Shown here one piece after another: positions 32,558 to 41,955 of a DNA stretch of 64,000 nt. The DNA comes from Micromonospora sp. HM5-17 (GTDB lineage: Bacteria; Actinomycetota; Actinomycetes; Mycobacteriales; Micromonosporaceae), in NCBI RefSeq assembly GCF_003762835.1, contig NZ_RJWA01000007.1, forward strand, positions 248,001-312,000, written 5' to 3'. The translations under genes and the position numbers were made by a program. The notes below the pieces were generated by a model. It saw nothing but the letters and a program-made list of their open reading frames with translations, searched no databases and had not been told where the DNA came from. Position 1 is the first letter of the stretch. Each line of letters opens with the position of its first letter.

Positions 32558-35449
32558 CTACCGGGCGTCCGCCGTCCGGTCGACTCCGGGCCGGCGTCCG
32601 AGCTTGGCCCGGACCGTCTCGGCCTCGGGGTGGCCCAACCGGTCGAGGATCGCCAGGGCCTGGCGCCAGGACTCGTCGGCGGCGGCGCCGGCCCCGGCGG
32701 CGTCCTGCGCGTCGCCGAGGTGGTGCAGGGCCTCCGCCTCCTGGGTCCACCGGCCGAGTTCCCGGTTCAGCGCGACCGCCTGTCGCAGGTAGCCGATGGC
32801 CGGACCGTGCTCACCGAGGAGGTGGTGGGCGTAGCCCAGGCTGTCCAGGGCGCTGGCCTCGCCACCCCGGTTACCGGTCTTCCGGTGTAGCAGGAGGGCC
32901 TGTTCACAGTGGCTGACCGCCTCCCGGTGCCGGCCGAGCAGCGCCTGGCACCAGCCGACCGAGTTGAGCGCGCCGGCCTGGCCGTCCTGGTGGCCCGCCT
33001 CGCGGAACAGCCGCAGCGCCCGCAGGTCGCTGCGGAGCGCCCCCGCGGGGTCGCCCTGCCGCTCGGCCAACCAGCCCAGGGCGCGGTGGGTGAACGCCTC
33101 GCCGACGATGTCGCCGAGCGCGTCGAAGAGCTCCAGCGCCCGCCGGTACTCCGCACGCGCGTCGGCGTGGCGCCCCAGCCGCACGTACGCGGCACCGAGC
33201 ATGCGGTGGGCGTGCGCCTGGGCGGCCCGGTCACCGAGGCGGTCGAGCGCCGGTATCACCCGCCGGAAGGTGGCCACCCAGTCGTCCCAGTGTCCCCGGT
33301 GATCGAAGAAGTTCACCAGGGCCCAGGCGAGCTGCCAGGCGGGCGCGGCGAATCCGGCGTCCACCGCCCGCGCGACGAGATCGATCAGCACGGCGTGCTC
33401 GGCGGTGAACCAGGCCAGTGCGGCCTGCGGGTCGGCGAACCGCTCCGGAACCACCCCGTCGCTGGGCGGCGGTACGTCGATCGGATCCCGCTGCGGCCAG
33501 AGCAGCCGGTCCGCGATGTGTGCCGTGTGCAGGTAGTGGTCGAGGAGCCGGCGCGCGGCCCGCCGCCCGGCCGCCGGATCGCCGCCGGCCAGCTCGGCGG
33601 CGTAGACGCGCAGCAGGTCGTGGCAGGCGTAGCGGCCGGGGGAGACCTCGGTGAGCAGGTGGGCCCCGGCCAGCTCGGCGAGGACCGGACGCAGCCGGGC
33701 GGGCGGCTCGGCGGCGAGGCTGGCCGCCGCCGGCACGGCGATGCTGGGGCCGGGATGCAGGGCGACGAGGCGGAACAGCAGCGCCGCCGCCGGGCTGAGC
33801 GCCCGGTACGACCAGGAGAAGACGGTACGGATCGTGGTGCCGGCGCCGGACGGGAAGCCGTCCAGGCCCTGGCCGGCGGAGCGCAGGTCGTCGGGGAGGG
33901 ACTTGAGCGGGAAGCTCGGGTGGGTGGCCGCCCGGGCGGCGACGATCGCCAGCGCCAGCGGCAACCGGCCGCACCGCTCGATGATCTCCGCCACGGCCTC
34001 GGGCTCACCGGCCACCCGCTCGGCGCCGAGGCGGCGGGCCAGGAGCTGCCGGGCCTCGGCCACGGAGAGCAGATCCAGGACCAGCGGATGCGCTCCCTCG
34101 GCGGCGACCAGGTCGACCAGCTGGTTCCGGCTGGTGACCAGGACGGCGCAGCCCGGCGACCCGACCAGCAGCGGCCGGACCTGCTCGGCGTCGCGGGCGT
34201 TGTCCAGCACCACCAGCGCCCGCCGGCCGGCCAGGGTGGCCCGGTACAGGCCGGCCTGGGCCGCCTCGGTCGCCGGGATCTGCTGGTGCGGTACGCCCAG
34301 CGCGTCGAGGAAGCCCCGCAGCGCCTCGCCCGGGCTCAGCGCCCGGCCGGTGCGGTCGAAGCCCCGCAGGTCGACGTAGAACTGACCGTCGGGAAACCGG
34401 TCCGCCACCGCGTGCCCGGCGCGGATCGCGAGACTGGTCTTGCCCACCCCGGGCGGTCCGGTGATGAGCACGAGCTCGGCCCGGCCGGTCAGGTCGTGCA
34501 GCAGCCGCCGCAGCCGCGCCAGTTCGGCCTCCCGGCCGACGAAGCGCGCGGGGTCGGGCGGCAGCAGGTGCGGCGCGACCGGCAGGTCGGGGCCGACCCG
34601 GATCCCGGTGGGACCCGACGGCACGGCGAGGTCGACCCGACCCGCTCCGGCCCGAGGCGCACCGGAGACGCCGCTCGGCGGTCGGCCGAGCACGAGGGTC
34701 CGTTGCAGGATCTGGCGTTGCAGCCGGTGGAGTTCGGGGGCGTCGATGCCGCGCCGGCGCAGCAGCACCAGCCCGGTCTGGCAGAGCCGGGCGGCCTCGT
34801 CCACCCGGTGCTCCGCGTAGAGCGCGACGGCGAGCTGCCGGCGCAGCCCCTCGTCGTACGGCTCCTCGGCCACCACCCCGGAGAGCGCGACGATCACCTC
34901 CGCGTACCGGCCGAGGGAGGCGAGCGCCTCGGCATGGGCGAGTCGGGCCGAGCGACGCAGCGCGGTGAGCCGGGCGGTCTCGGCCAGGGCGAACGGGCGG
35001 GCGGCAACGTCGGCGAAGGCCGGGCCCCGCCAGAGCGCCAGGGCGTCGTGCAGGAGCGCGGCGGCGCGGGCCGTCTCCTCGGCGCGGCCCGCGTCCAGCA
35101 GCCGCCGGGCGTGGGCGTATCCCTGCTCGAACCGGTGCGCGTCGACCTGCTCCGGACGCAGGTCCAACCGGTAGCCACCGTCCGAGCCGGCGGTGCTGAT
35201 GACGGTCGGAGCGTCACCGGCGGCCGGTCGCAGCGCCCGGCGTAGGTGTGACAGGTGACTGCGCAGGGTCGCGGCGGCGGCCTTCGGGACCGCACCACCC
35301 CAGAGCAGCTCCACCATCCGGTGCGCCGGCACCGGCGTACCCGGGTTGAGCAGGAGGATCGACAGCACCTCGACCTGCCGCGCGGTCAGCCGGACCGGGA
35401 CGTCGTCGCGCAGGACCTGCACCGGCCCCAGCACCGAAACCCGCAGCAT
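32558..35449 (-). CDS. AfsR-like SARP regulator with NB-ARC and TPR
   Basis: Encodes 963 aa from ATG 35449 (MLRVSVLGPVQV), the usual SARP start; the frame extends to 35542 but that part is unlike the family. Order: OmpR-type winged helix (about 1-95), bacterial transcriptional activation domain (about 100-245), NB-ARC ATPase with P-loop GPPGVGKTS (near 330-338) and a winged arm, then TPRs from about 720 (AHAHRMLGAAYVRLGR, YLRQAVALNRELG). It probably binds direct heptameric repeats upstream of target promoters and is gated by nucleotide and signals sensed by the TPRs. It is divergent from a short SARP across 146 bases. No pathway cluster is visible, so its targets are unknown; it could control the nearby secretome. 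Confidence 0.9.
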   Translation of the reverse strand: MLRVSVLGPVQVLRDDVPVRLTARQVEVLSILLLNPGTPVPAHRMVELLWGGAVPKAAAATLRSHLSHLRRALRPAAGDAPTVISTAGSDGGYRLDLRPEQVDAHRFEQGYAHARRLLDAGRAEETARAAALLHDALALWRGPAFADVAARPFALAETARLTALRRSARLAHAEALASLGRYAEVIVALSGVVAEEPYDEGLRRQLAVALYAEHRVDEAARLCQTGLVLLRRRGIDAPELHRLQRQILQRTLVLGRPPSGVSGAPRAGAGRVDLAVPSGPTGIRVGPDLPVAPHLLPPDPARFVGREAELARLRRLLHDLTGRAELVLITGPPGVGKTSLAIRAGHAVADRFPDGQFYVDLRGFDRTGRALSPGEALRGFLDALGVPHQQIPATEAAQAGLYRATLAGRRALVVLDNARDAEQVRPLLVGSPGCAVLVTSRNQLVDLVAAEGAHPLVLDLLSVAEARQLLARRLGAERVAGEPEAVAEIIERCGRLPLALAIVAARAATHPSFPLKSLPDDLRSAGQGLDGFPSGAGTTIRTVFSWSYRALSPAAALLFRLVALHPGPSIAVPAAASLAAEPPARLRPVLAELAGAHLLTEVSPGRYACHDLLRVYAAELAGGDPAAGRRAARRLLDHYLHTAHIADRLLWPQRDPIDVPPPSDGVVPERFADPQAALAWFTAEHAVLIDLVARAVDAGFAAPAWQLAWALVNFFDHRGHWDDWVATFRRVIPALDRLGDRAAQAHAHRMLGAAYVRLGRHADARAEYRRALELFDALGDIVGEAFTHRALGWLAERQGDPAGALRSDLRALRLFREAGHQDGQAGALNSVGWCQALLGRHREAVSHCEQALLLHRKTGNRGGEASALDSLGYAHHLLGEHGPAIGYLRQAVALNRELGRWTQEAEALHHLGDAQDAAGAGAAADESWRQALAILDRLGHPEAETVRAKLGRRPGVDRTADAR

Positions 35450-35595
35450 CCCGCCCCCGTGCTCCGACGCTCTCTCGGTCCCGACGTGAAGACAGTTGAT
35501 GTTATCGATGTCGTGTCCACGCTCCTTCCACCGTTCATCCACAACGATCGTGTGATCCTGGGACGGTGCTCCGGACGAGGGAGGGAGCGGGTCGC
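35450..35595. promoter_or_regulatory. Shared promoter region of two divergent SARP genes
   Basis: The 146 bases between the starts at 35449 (minus) and 35596 (plus) include AT-richer patches (AGTTGATGTTATCGATGTC near 35496 and ACAACGATCGTGTGATC near 35541) that could hold back-to-back promoters. I could not pick out convincing SARP heptamer repeats. Confidence 0.45.
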
Positions 35596-36462
35596 GTGGA
35601 ACTCACCGTCGGACTGCTGGGGCCGTTGCAGATCTACCTGGACGGGCAGCCGGTCCGGGCGCCGGTGGGCAACCGGCGTCGCATCCTCGCCCTGATGCTG
35701 CTCGACGGCGGCACCGTGTCACGCGCCCGGCTGGCCGCCGAACTGTGGGGGCGCGAGCCGCCACGGTCGGCACCGGCGAACCTCCGCACCTACCTGTCCG
35801 GGCTGCGGGCGTGGTTGGCCGGTCGCGCCGACCTCATCCGCGACGGTTCCGGCTGGCGGATCGCCCCGGCGCACGGGGTGCGGTTCACCGTCGACGCGAT
35901 CGCCTTCCAGGCCGCGCTCGCCGAGGGGCGGCGGGCGGTCCAGGCCGGGGACCTCGCGCGGGCGGGCCGATACCTGCGTCGCGCCCTCGGGCACTGGCGG
36001 GGAACGCCGCTGCAGGACGTGTCGCAGGGCGATCTCCTGGCCGCCCGGGCCGCGGTGCTGGCGGCGGAGCGGCTCGCCGCGACCGAGGAGTACGCGGACG
36101 TGCTGATCCGGCGTGGCGAGTACGAACCGGCCCGGGCGATGCTGCACGAGTTCCTCGGTGACCACCCCCACCGGGAACGGGCCTGGGGACAGCTCATGGT
36201 GGCCTGCTACCGGAGTGGTGACCTGGCGGGATCGCTCGAGGCCTACCGCAGCGCGCGGGCGGCGCTGATCGCCGGCTACGGCGTGGAGCCCGGGGCCGAG
36301 CTGGCGGCCCTGCACCGCGCGATCCTGCGCCGCGAGCTCCCCGCCGAGGCGCCCCGCCCGACCCGCTACCCACCGGATCCCCTGCCACGCCGCCCCCGGC
36401 CGCGCGTGCCGCTGCGGATCGTGCGGCGCCGCGAGACCGCCGCGTCCGCGGACGGGAGATGA
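35596..36462 (+). CDS. Short SARP-family regulator (winged helix plus BTAD)
   Basis: Encodes 288 aa from GTG 35596, with GGGAG about 8 bases upstream. It begins VELTVGLLGPLQIYLDG, the OmpR-like winged helix of SARPs, with NLRTYLSGLRAWL as recognition region, followed by the activation domain (HWRGTPLQDV, LHEFLGDHPHRERAWGQLMVACYRSGD, YGVEPGAELAALHRAIL). It has no ATPase or TPR part, like pathway-specific activators such as ActII-ORF4 and RedD. The tail is rich in Arg and Pro. It runs divergent from one AfsR-like gene and convergent with a second, forming a three-SARP block. Confidence 0.9.
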   Translation: MELTVGLLGPLQIYLDGQPVRAPVGNRRRILALMLLDGGTVSRARLAAELWGREPPRSAPANLRTYLSGLRAWLAGRADLIRDGSGWRIAPAHGVRFTVDAIAFQAALAEGRRAVQAGDLARAGRYLRRALGHWRGTPLQDVSQGDLLAARAAVLAAERLAATEEYADVLIRRGEYEPARAMLHEFLGDHPHRERAWGQLMVACYRSGDLAGSLEAYRSARAALIAGYGVEPGAELAALHRAILRRELPAEAPRPTRYPPDPLPRRPRPRVPLRIVRRRETAASADGR

Positions 36463-36516
36463 CCCGGCTGCCGGGGAGACGGTGCCCGGGGGACCCGTGC
36501 GGGCGGGGGACGACCC

Positions 36517-39500
36517 TCAGGAGAGGGGTCCGCCGAGCCGGTCACGCAGCTCCTTCGCCTCGTGGCGGGCCCGTTCCGCCGGGGCGCCCTCACCCAGTGC
36601 CTCGTGCGCCTCGGCGAGCGTGTCGAGGCCGATGGCGAGCCAGTACGGGGAGCCGATGCGCCGCCATACCGTGACCGCCTGTTCGGCCCGGCGGCACGCG
36701 GCCCGGGGCCGGCCGACGGCGAGCTGGGCGACCGCGAGGACCCAGAGCGTCCCCGCCTCCCCCCAGGCGTTGGCGTAGTCGCGGTAGACCCACAGACACC
36801 GGGCCAGCAGCCACCGCGCCTCGGCGTGGCGGCCCTGCCGTACCCACATCTCGCCGAGCCAGCAACCGGCGTGGGCTGCCCCGAGGCGGTCGCCGAGCCG
36901 CTCGCTGATCTCCTGTGCCGCCCGCAGGTACGCCGCGGCCGCGTCGTACGCGTGGCTGGCGCGCTCGACGTGCCCCAGGCACCGGAGGGCCTGCGCCTCG
37001 CCCGGCAGGTAGCCGGCCTGGCGGCTGAGCCGCAGGCACTCCGCGAAGTGCGCGGCCGCCTCGGCCAGCTGCCCGCGCTCCAGGTGCACCACGCCGATCC
37101 CGCTCGTGGCGTACACCAGTCCGTTGAGGTTGTCGTGCGCCGCGGCGAGCTGTCGGGCCCGCCCGAAGTGGCGCAGTGCGGCCCCGTACTCGCCCCGCAG
37201 CCGCCGGAGGTACCCGAGACCGGCGGTGACCGCGGCCTCGTACTCGGGCTCCTGGGCCGTACTGAGCGCCCGCGCCGCCTCGAAGTGGCGGATGGCGTCG
37301 GCGTACCGGTCCTGGATGGTGTCCAGCTCACCGAGACCGCGGTGCAGCTTCAGGGCCGTCCGCCGGTCGCCGGCGCGTTGCGCGGCGGCCAGCGCCCGGG
37401 TCTGCACCCGGCGCCAGTCGTCGAAGCGGTTGCTGATCTGGAAGAACGTGGTCAGCGAGGCGGCGAGGCAGCCGGCCAGGCCGGTGGCGCCCAGGTCGAG
37501 GCCGTCGTCCACGGCGGCGACCAGGAACGCGTGCTCGCGCTCGAACCAGTCCCTCGGCTGGGCCGTGAGCCGTTCCGCCTCCACCTGCGGCAGGCTCCAC
37601 CGGGGCAGCCGGTGCCGCGAGACGCCCAGGAAGTCCGCGGAGAGCCGGGCGTCGGCCCGCTCCGCCAGGGCCAGGGCGGCCCCCACCAGGCGGCGGATGG
37701 CGGCGGCTCGGGCGTGTGCCGGCTCCGTCGCGGCGGCCTGCTCCTGGGCGTACAGCCGAACCAGGTCGTGCAGCCGGTAGCGGGACTCGCCCGCCGGCTC
37801 GACGAGGTTCGCCGCGACCAGGTCGTCCAGCAGCCGTTCGGCCGGTGCGAGCGGAACGTCCAGGAGCGCGGCCAGCGCCCACGACGGGAACTCCCGCTGC
37901 CGCAGCAGACCGAGCCGGCGGAACGCCGTCCGCGTCTGTGCGGCCAGGCCCCGGTGGGTCAGTTCGAGGCTGGCGCGCACGGCCAGGTCGGCGACGGCCA
38001 GCTCGTCGAGCCGGTGTTGCGCGGCCTCCAGCCGGTCGGCCAGCGCGGCGATCGGCAGGCCGGGCCGGGCCACCAGCCGCGCCGCGGCGATCCGCAGCGC
38101 GAGGGGAAGGTGGCCGCAGAGCGCGACGATCCGCTGCGCGGCGGCGGGGTCCTCGGCCACCCTCGCCGGTCCGATCAGGTGGCCGAGCAGGTCGACGGCG
38201 TCCTCCGTGGAGAGCACGCCGAGGGGCACCCGGACCGCCTCGGTGAGGCCGAGGAGCACGTCACGACTGGTCACCAGGGCGGCGCACCCGGGACCGGCCG
38301 GCAACAGCGGGCGGACCTGTGCCACCGACGCGGCGTCGTCCAGCACGACCAGAACCCGACGCTGGGCCACCAGCGAGCGGAACATCGCCGCCGCCTCCGC
38401 CTCGTCGTCGGGCACCGCGACCGGGCGGACGCCGAGGGTACGCAGGAACCGGCCGAGTACCTCGATCGGTGCCAGGGGCTGCAGACCGGGGCTGGCGCCC
38501 TGGAGGTCGACGTAGAGCTGCCCGTCGGGGAACCCGTCCATGCACGTCCGCGCCGCGGCGACCGCGAGTGCCGACTTGCCGACACCGGCCAGGCCGTCGA
38601 TGGCCACCACCACCGGGCCGCCCCAACCGATGGCGCCGGAGAGGAGCTGGAACAGCCGGTCCAGTTCCCCGGTGCGGCCGCAGAAGCCGTCGGCGCCGGC
38701 CGGCAGCTGCCGGGGTGGCCCGGCGACCGGCTCGACCCGGCCCGTCGGCGGGCGGGCCGGTCCGGCGTCCACCCGGCCGGCGCCGATCGGGGCGGGGTCC
38801 CGCTCCAGGGCCTGGTCGTCCCCGTGCAGGATCAGCTGGTACAGCTGCCGCAGCTCGGGACCGGGGTCCGTGCCGAGCTCCCCGGCCAGCACGGCCCGCA
38901 GATCGGCGTACGCGGCCAGGGCCTCGCCTGGCCGCCCGGACCGTGCCAGGGCCAGCATGAGGTACGACCACAGCCGTTCCCGCAGCGGGTGTTCCGCGAC
39001 CAGCGTCCGCAGCTCGGTGACGACGCTCTCCGGCCGACCCAGGTCGAGCTGAAGCTGTGCCCACTGCTCGGCCACGGCCAGGCGTCGTTCGTCCAGCCAG
39101 GTCACCTTCGCCTGTAGTGCGGGTCCGCACGCCACGCCGTCCAGGGCCCGCCCGCGCCAGAGCTGTAGCGCCCGCTCCAGCCGGTCGGCGGCCTCGGCCG
39201 CCCGCCCGGCCCGGAGCGCCCGCTCACCCTGGTCGACCAGTCCCTGAAAGCGGTCCAGGTCCAGCTCGCCGGGGAACACGGTCAGCTGGTAGCCGCCACC
39301 CCGGATGGTCCGGAGGCGCGAGTCGCGTTCGCCCGGCACCCGCAGCGCCCGGCGCAGCCCCGCCAGGTACCCGCGCAGATTGGCGCTGGCGGCGGCCGGG
39401 GGATGCCACCACACCGACTCCACCAACCGATCGGCGGAGAGCGTCTGGTCAGTACCGAGCAACAGGGCCGCGAGCACCACCCGCTGCTTCGGCGCCCCGA

Positions 39501-39567
39501 TGTCCAGGCACTTCCCGTCGTGGTACACGTCCGGTCGCCCAAGGATACGGAAATCCACATCAACCAT
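36517..39567 (-). CDS. Second AfsR-like SARP regulator with NB-ARC and TPR
   Basis: Encodes 1,016 aa from ATG 39567 (MVDVDFRILGRPDVYHDG); the frame continues to 39903 but only the internal Met fits the SARP start. Only a weak AGGG lies near the start. Domains: winged helix (LRGYLAGLRRAL), activation domain (LWRGRALDGVACG, HPLRERLWSYLMLALARSGR), NB-ARC with P-loop GLAGVGKSA (near 325-333), and TPRs (HFGRARQLAAAHDNLNGLVY and later repeats). It differs clearly in sequence from the other AfsR-like protein, so it is not a recent duplicate. The gene ends 54 bases from the convergent short SARP gene. Confidence 0.9.
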   Translation of the reverse strand: MVDVDFRILGRPDVYHDGKCLDIGAPKQRVVLAALLLGTDQTLSADRLVESVWWHPPAAASANLRGYLAGLRRALRVPGERDSRLRTIRGGGYQLTVFPGELDLDRFQGLVDQGERALRAGRAAEAADRLERALQLWRGRALDGVACGPALQAKVTWLDERRLAVAEQWAQLQLDLGRPESVVTELRTLVAEHPLRERLWSYLMLALARSGRPGEALAAYADLRAVLAGELGTDPGPELRQLYQLILHGDDQALERDPAPIGAGRVDAGPARPPTGRVEPVAGPPRQLPAGADGFCGRTGELDRLFQLLSGAIGWGGPVVVAIDGLAGVGKSALAVAAARTCMDGFPDGQLYVDLQGASPGLQPLAPIEVLGRFLRTLGVRPVAVPDDEAEAAAMFRSLVAQRRVLVVLDDAASVAQVRPLLPAGPGCAALVTSRDVLLGLTEAVRVPLGVLSTEDAVDLLGHLIGPARVAEDPAAAQRIVALCGHLPLALRIAAARLVARPGLPIAALADRLEAAQHRLDELAVADLAVRASLELTHRGLAAQTRTAFRRLGLLRQREFPSWALAALLDVPLAPAERLLDDLVAANLVEPAGESRYRLHDLVRLYAQEQAAATEPAHARAAAIRRLVGAALALAERADARLSADFLGVSRHRLPRWSLPQVEAERLTAQPRDWFEREHAFLVAAVDDGLDLGATGLAGCLAASLTTFFQISNRFDDWRRVQTRALAAAQRAGDRRTALKLHRGLGELDTIQDRYADAIRHFEAARALSTAQEPEYEAAVTAGLGYLRRLRGEYGAALRHFGRARQLAAAHDNLNGLVYATSGIGVVHLERGQLAEAAAHFAECLRLSRQAGYLPGEAQALRCLGHVERASHAYDAAAAYLRAAQEISERLGDRLGAAHAGCWLGEMWVRQGRHAEARWLLARCLWVYRDYANAWGEAGTLWVLAVAQLAVGRPRAACRRAEQAVTVWRRIGSPYWLAIGLDTLAEAHEALGEGAPAERARHEAKELRDRLGGPLS

Positions 39568-39683
39568 CCCTGTGCGGTCCCGCCCTCCGGCTCGTGCCGG
39601 CCGATCCACGGGACTGTCGCCACTCACTATGCTGCCGGCCGTCCGGCGTGCGCCCAATGGCCGCTGCCCACCGTGATGAAATG

Positions 39684-39696
39684 GTAGTGACACTAC
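39684..39696. promoter_or_regulatory. Palindrome upstream of AfsR-like gene
   Basis: GTAGTGACACTAC is a perfect palindrome with 6-base arms, about 117 bases upstream of the regulator start at 39567. The 412-base gap from 39568 to 39979 otherwise holds no gene; the palindrome sits in its AT-richest part next to GATGAAATG, so it may be an operator over the promoter. Confidence 0.4.
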
Positions 39697-39979
39697 TGTT
39701 CCACTCCCCAGCGTCCGGGACCGTCGCCACCGGCTCCGGTGTGCGTGAGCCGTCACCGCTCCTCCGGCGGCCGCGGCCGGGAGAAGTTCGTCACACGGGG
39801 CGCGCGCATCCGGCCCAGCGGGGTCGTGCGGGGTGTGCGGAATCTGTGCCGGCGGTCGCGGCGACGCACGGCGGGACGGGAAGAGGACGGCCGGACCCCA
39901 CATCCCGACCGCGGAGCCGGTGCGGACCGACCGGCCGTGGTGACGGGGTTCGGCGTGCGGCGGCGTACCACGCCGCGGG

Positions 39980-40531
39980 TCACCGAGACTGGCGGACCGT
40001 GCCGTCGGCGGCGATGTGCAACCGGGCCTGCGGTGCGCCTCCCGGGCAGGTCGCCCGGGCGGCGCCCGACGCCGGCGGCTGGTCCGGCCGGCCCGGTTGC
40101 CTTGGGCAGACGACCGACGGGCGGACCAGCACCTCGGCGTCGATCGGGAACGGCGCGCCGGGTGGGGTGGTGACCCGTACGGTCACCTCGTCCACTGTCA
40201 ACGCCGGCACCGGCGCGTAGCCGTAGCCGGGGCCCGCGCCGGGCAGCCGCGCGACCCCGCACGCCGTGTCGGGCGCGGCGGACGAGGGGCAGGGCAGGAC
40301 GCTCGTCGGGCCGGAGATGTGCAGCGGTACGTCCTGCTCGTGGCAGCCCCACGAACCGCAGGTCGTCAGGTGCACCCGCGGCACCCGCGGCGCGACCTCC
40401 CGGTCGACCTCGATGCCGAAGCCCCGGAGCGGCGCCGCCGCGCCCGATTCGTGGCGCTCGGGTTCGTGGCCCGCGCAGCCGCCGAGCGTGAGTACGGCGA
40501 CCAGCGACAGCAGGATCCTCACACCCACCAC
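39980..40531 (-). CDS. Putative lipoprotein, 183 aa
   Basis: GTG start 40531 (a GTG three codons later is possible) begins a lipoprotein signal peptide with lipobox LGGC, so it is probably anchored on the outside of the membrane. The mature part has six further Cys, including the pairs TTCGSWGC and PCPSS-TAC, and Pro-rich segments. I recognise no family. It lies alone between a large regulator gene and a DUF885-like gene. Confidence 0.65.
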   Translation of the reverse strand: MVGVRILLSLVAVLTLGGCAGHEPERHESGAAAPLRGFGIEVDREVAPRVPRVHLTTCGSWGCHEQDVPLHISGPTSVLPCPSSAAPDTACGVARLPGAGPGYGYAPVPALTVDEVTVRVTTPPGAPFPIDAEVLVRPSVVCPRQPGRPDQPPASGAARATCPGGAPQARLHIAADGTVRQSR

Positions 40532-40655
40532 CGACGTCGCGGAAGGGCCGCCGGTTCCCGCCCGAGCGGCCCGGCCCGTGGCGGGGGGAGCGCCGGGCCA
40601 CGGGACGCGGTCGCGACGTCGTCCGGCGCGGCCCGGCGCCGTCGTCCCGTTCGGG

Positions 40656-41870
40656 TCAGGCCGGGCTGGCTTCGAGCTGGGCCGGGAGGAGCTGCTCGGT
40701 GAGCAGCCGGCGGACCCGCGCGGTGCGGTCGGTGGCGAGCCAGGTGTCCAGGATGCGCCAGCCGTGGAAGTAGGCGGTGATGTACACGGCCATCCCGGTC
40801 GCCCGCAGCGTGGCCAGCGCCGCCGCCGCCTCGGCGTCGGAGAGCAGCGCCCAGCGGCTCAGGTACGCGGCCAGTTCCTCGTCGGAACGGCCCTCGTCGG
40901 CCAGGTACGCGGCGTTGGCCCAGGCTCCGAACAGGATGTTCTGGACCCGGTGGATCGCGGCGAAGTCGCTGCCGTCCGGAGCGATGTCGAACTCGGCGAG
41001 GACGTTGTCGGTCAACCAGGCCTGGGCCTCGTCCCCGGGGAAGATGATGTCCTCGGCGTGCAGGCCGAGCCCCTCACTGAGGACGAAGCTGGGGCTGAGC
41101 ATGAACCGGATCTGCTGGTCGAGGCGGCCCTGCTCCCTGACGAGCCGGTGGTCCTTCAGCAGCGACTCCGCGATGTGCCCCGGGTGTCCCTCGTGGGCGA
41201 CGACGTAGAACAGGTCGGCCAGGTTGAACGGCAGGTCCCCGTTGAGGTGGAGGGTCGAGGTCACGCCGCCCTCGTACTCGCCGGCGGCCCGGTAAGCCAC
41301 CCCGGACTCCAGCTTGCAGCGCACCACCTCGTCGGGCGGGAGCGGGACGATCCGCTCGGTGCGCCGCCGCGTCTCGGCGATGGCCCGTTCCACCAGCCCC
41401 GGCAGTCGGTCCCGCTGCTCTGCGGGGAGGGTGTGCGCGGCCTGCCAGGCGTGCAGCCGGTCGGAGAGGGAACCCGGGCCCGGGGGAAGGGCCCGGTCGA
41501 GCCGGGCGTGGGCGTCGTCGAACAGGTCTTCCGGCAGGAAGGACGCCGAGACTCCCAGGACCTCGCTGGCGTACTCCGGCAGCGGCAGCTCCACCCCGGA
41601 GAGCCGGCGGGCAACCGCCCGCATGGATCGGACGTGGGCCGCGAGATACTCGGTCCGGTCGGGGCCGAACGGGATCTCCGCCAGCAGCTCCTCGGCGTCC
41701 TCGATCAGCCGGCCGGCCGGCGGCGGCTCCTCGCCGGCCACCTCGGCACGCCAGTCCGGCGGCCCCTGGTAGACGACCACCGTCCCGGTGGCGCTTCCCT
41801 GGAGCTGCCGGTCGAGCCGGAGCGCGAGCAGTGCGTACCGGTGCAGCCATTCATCAGGCGTGACAACCAC
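40656..41870 (-). CDS. DUF885-like putative metallo-hydrolase
   Basis: Encodes 404 aa from GTG 41870, chosen because GGAGG lies 5 bases upstream; the frame runs further to 42122 through non-family sequence that overlaps the divergent gene. The middle carries YVVAHEGHPGHIAESLLKD, matching the HExxPGH signature of DUF885-type proteins, which are predicted zinc-dependent hydrolases; later FVLSEGLGLHAED supplies a possible Glu ligand. No signal peptide is seen, so it is cytosolic. It is divergent from a TetR regulator across a perfect operator, so it is the likely regulated target. Its substrate is unknown. Confidence 0.75.
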   Translation of the reverse strand: MVVTPDEWLHRYALLALRLDRQLQGSATGTVVVYQGPPDWRAEVAGEEPPPAGRLIEDAEELLAEIPFGPDRTEYLAAHVRSMRAVARRLSGVELPLPEYASEVLGVSASFLPEDLFDDAHARLDRALPPGPGSLSDRLHAWQAAHTLPAEQRDRLPGLVERAIAETRRRTERIVPLPPDEVVRCKLESGVAYRAAGEYEGGVTSTLHLNGDLPFNLADLFYVVAHEGHPGHIAESLLKDHRLVREQGRLDQQIRFMLSPSFVLSEGLGLHAEDIIFPGDEAQAWLTDNVLAEFDIAPDGSDFAAIHRVQNILFGAWANAAYLADEGRSDEELAAYLSRWALLSDAEAAAALATLRATGMAVYITAYFHGWRILDTWLATDRTARVRRLLTEQLLPAQLEASPA

Positions 41871-41914
41871 AGCTTCCTCCCTGGGTCGCGTTCTGGCTTC
41901 CGAGGCGAAGCTAG

Positions 41915-41934
41915 CTGTACGGTTATCCGTACAG
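41915..41934. promoter_or_regulatory. TetR operator between divergent genes
   Basis: A perfect inverted repeat: CTGTACGG (41915-41922), a 4-base TTAT spacer and CCGTACAG (41927-41934). A further TGTACGG half-site overlaps at 41935-41941. It lies 45 bases from the DUF885-like start and 22 bases from the TetR start, so one bound repressor could block both promoters. Confidence 0.8.
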
Positions 41935-41955
41935 TGTACGGAAGGAGTCGCCCAG

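Noticed and set aside
36562-39117. 851-codon plus-strand frame over the second AfsR-like gene
   Set aside because: Shadow of the TPR/NB-ARC coding strand; no motif.
41190-41220. HEGHPGH as a third toxin-type HExxH domain
   Set aside because: Sequence context fits the cytosolic DUF885 family, not the RHS tips, and no RHS part is attached.
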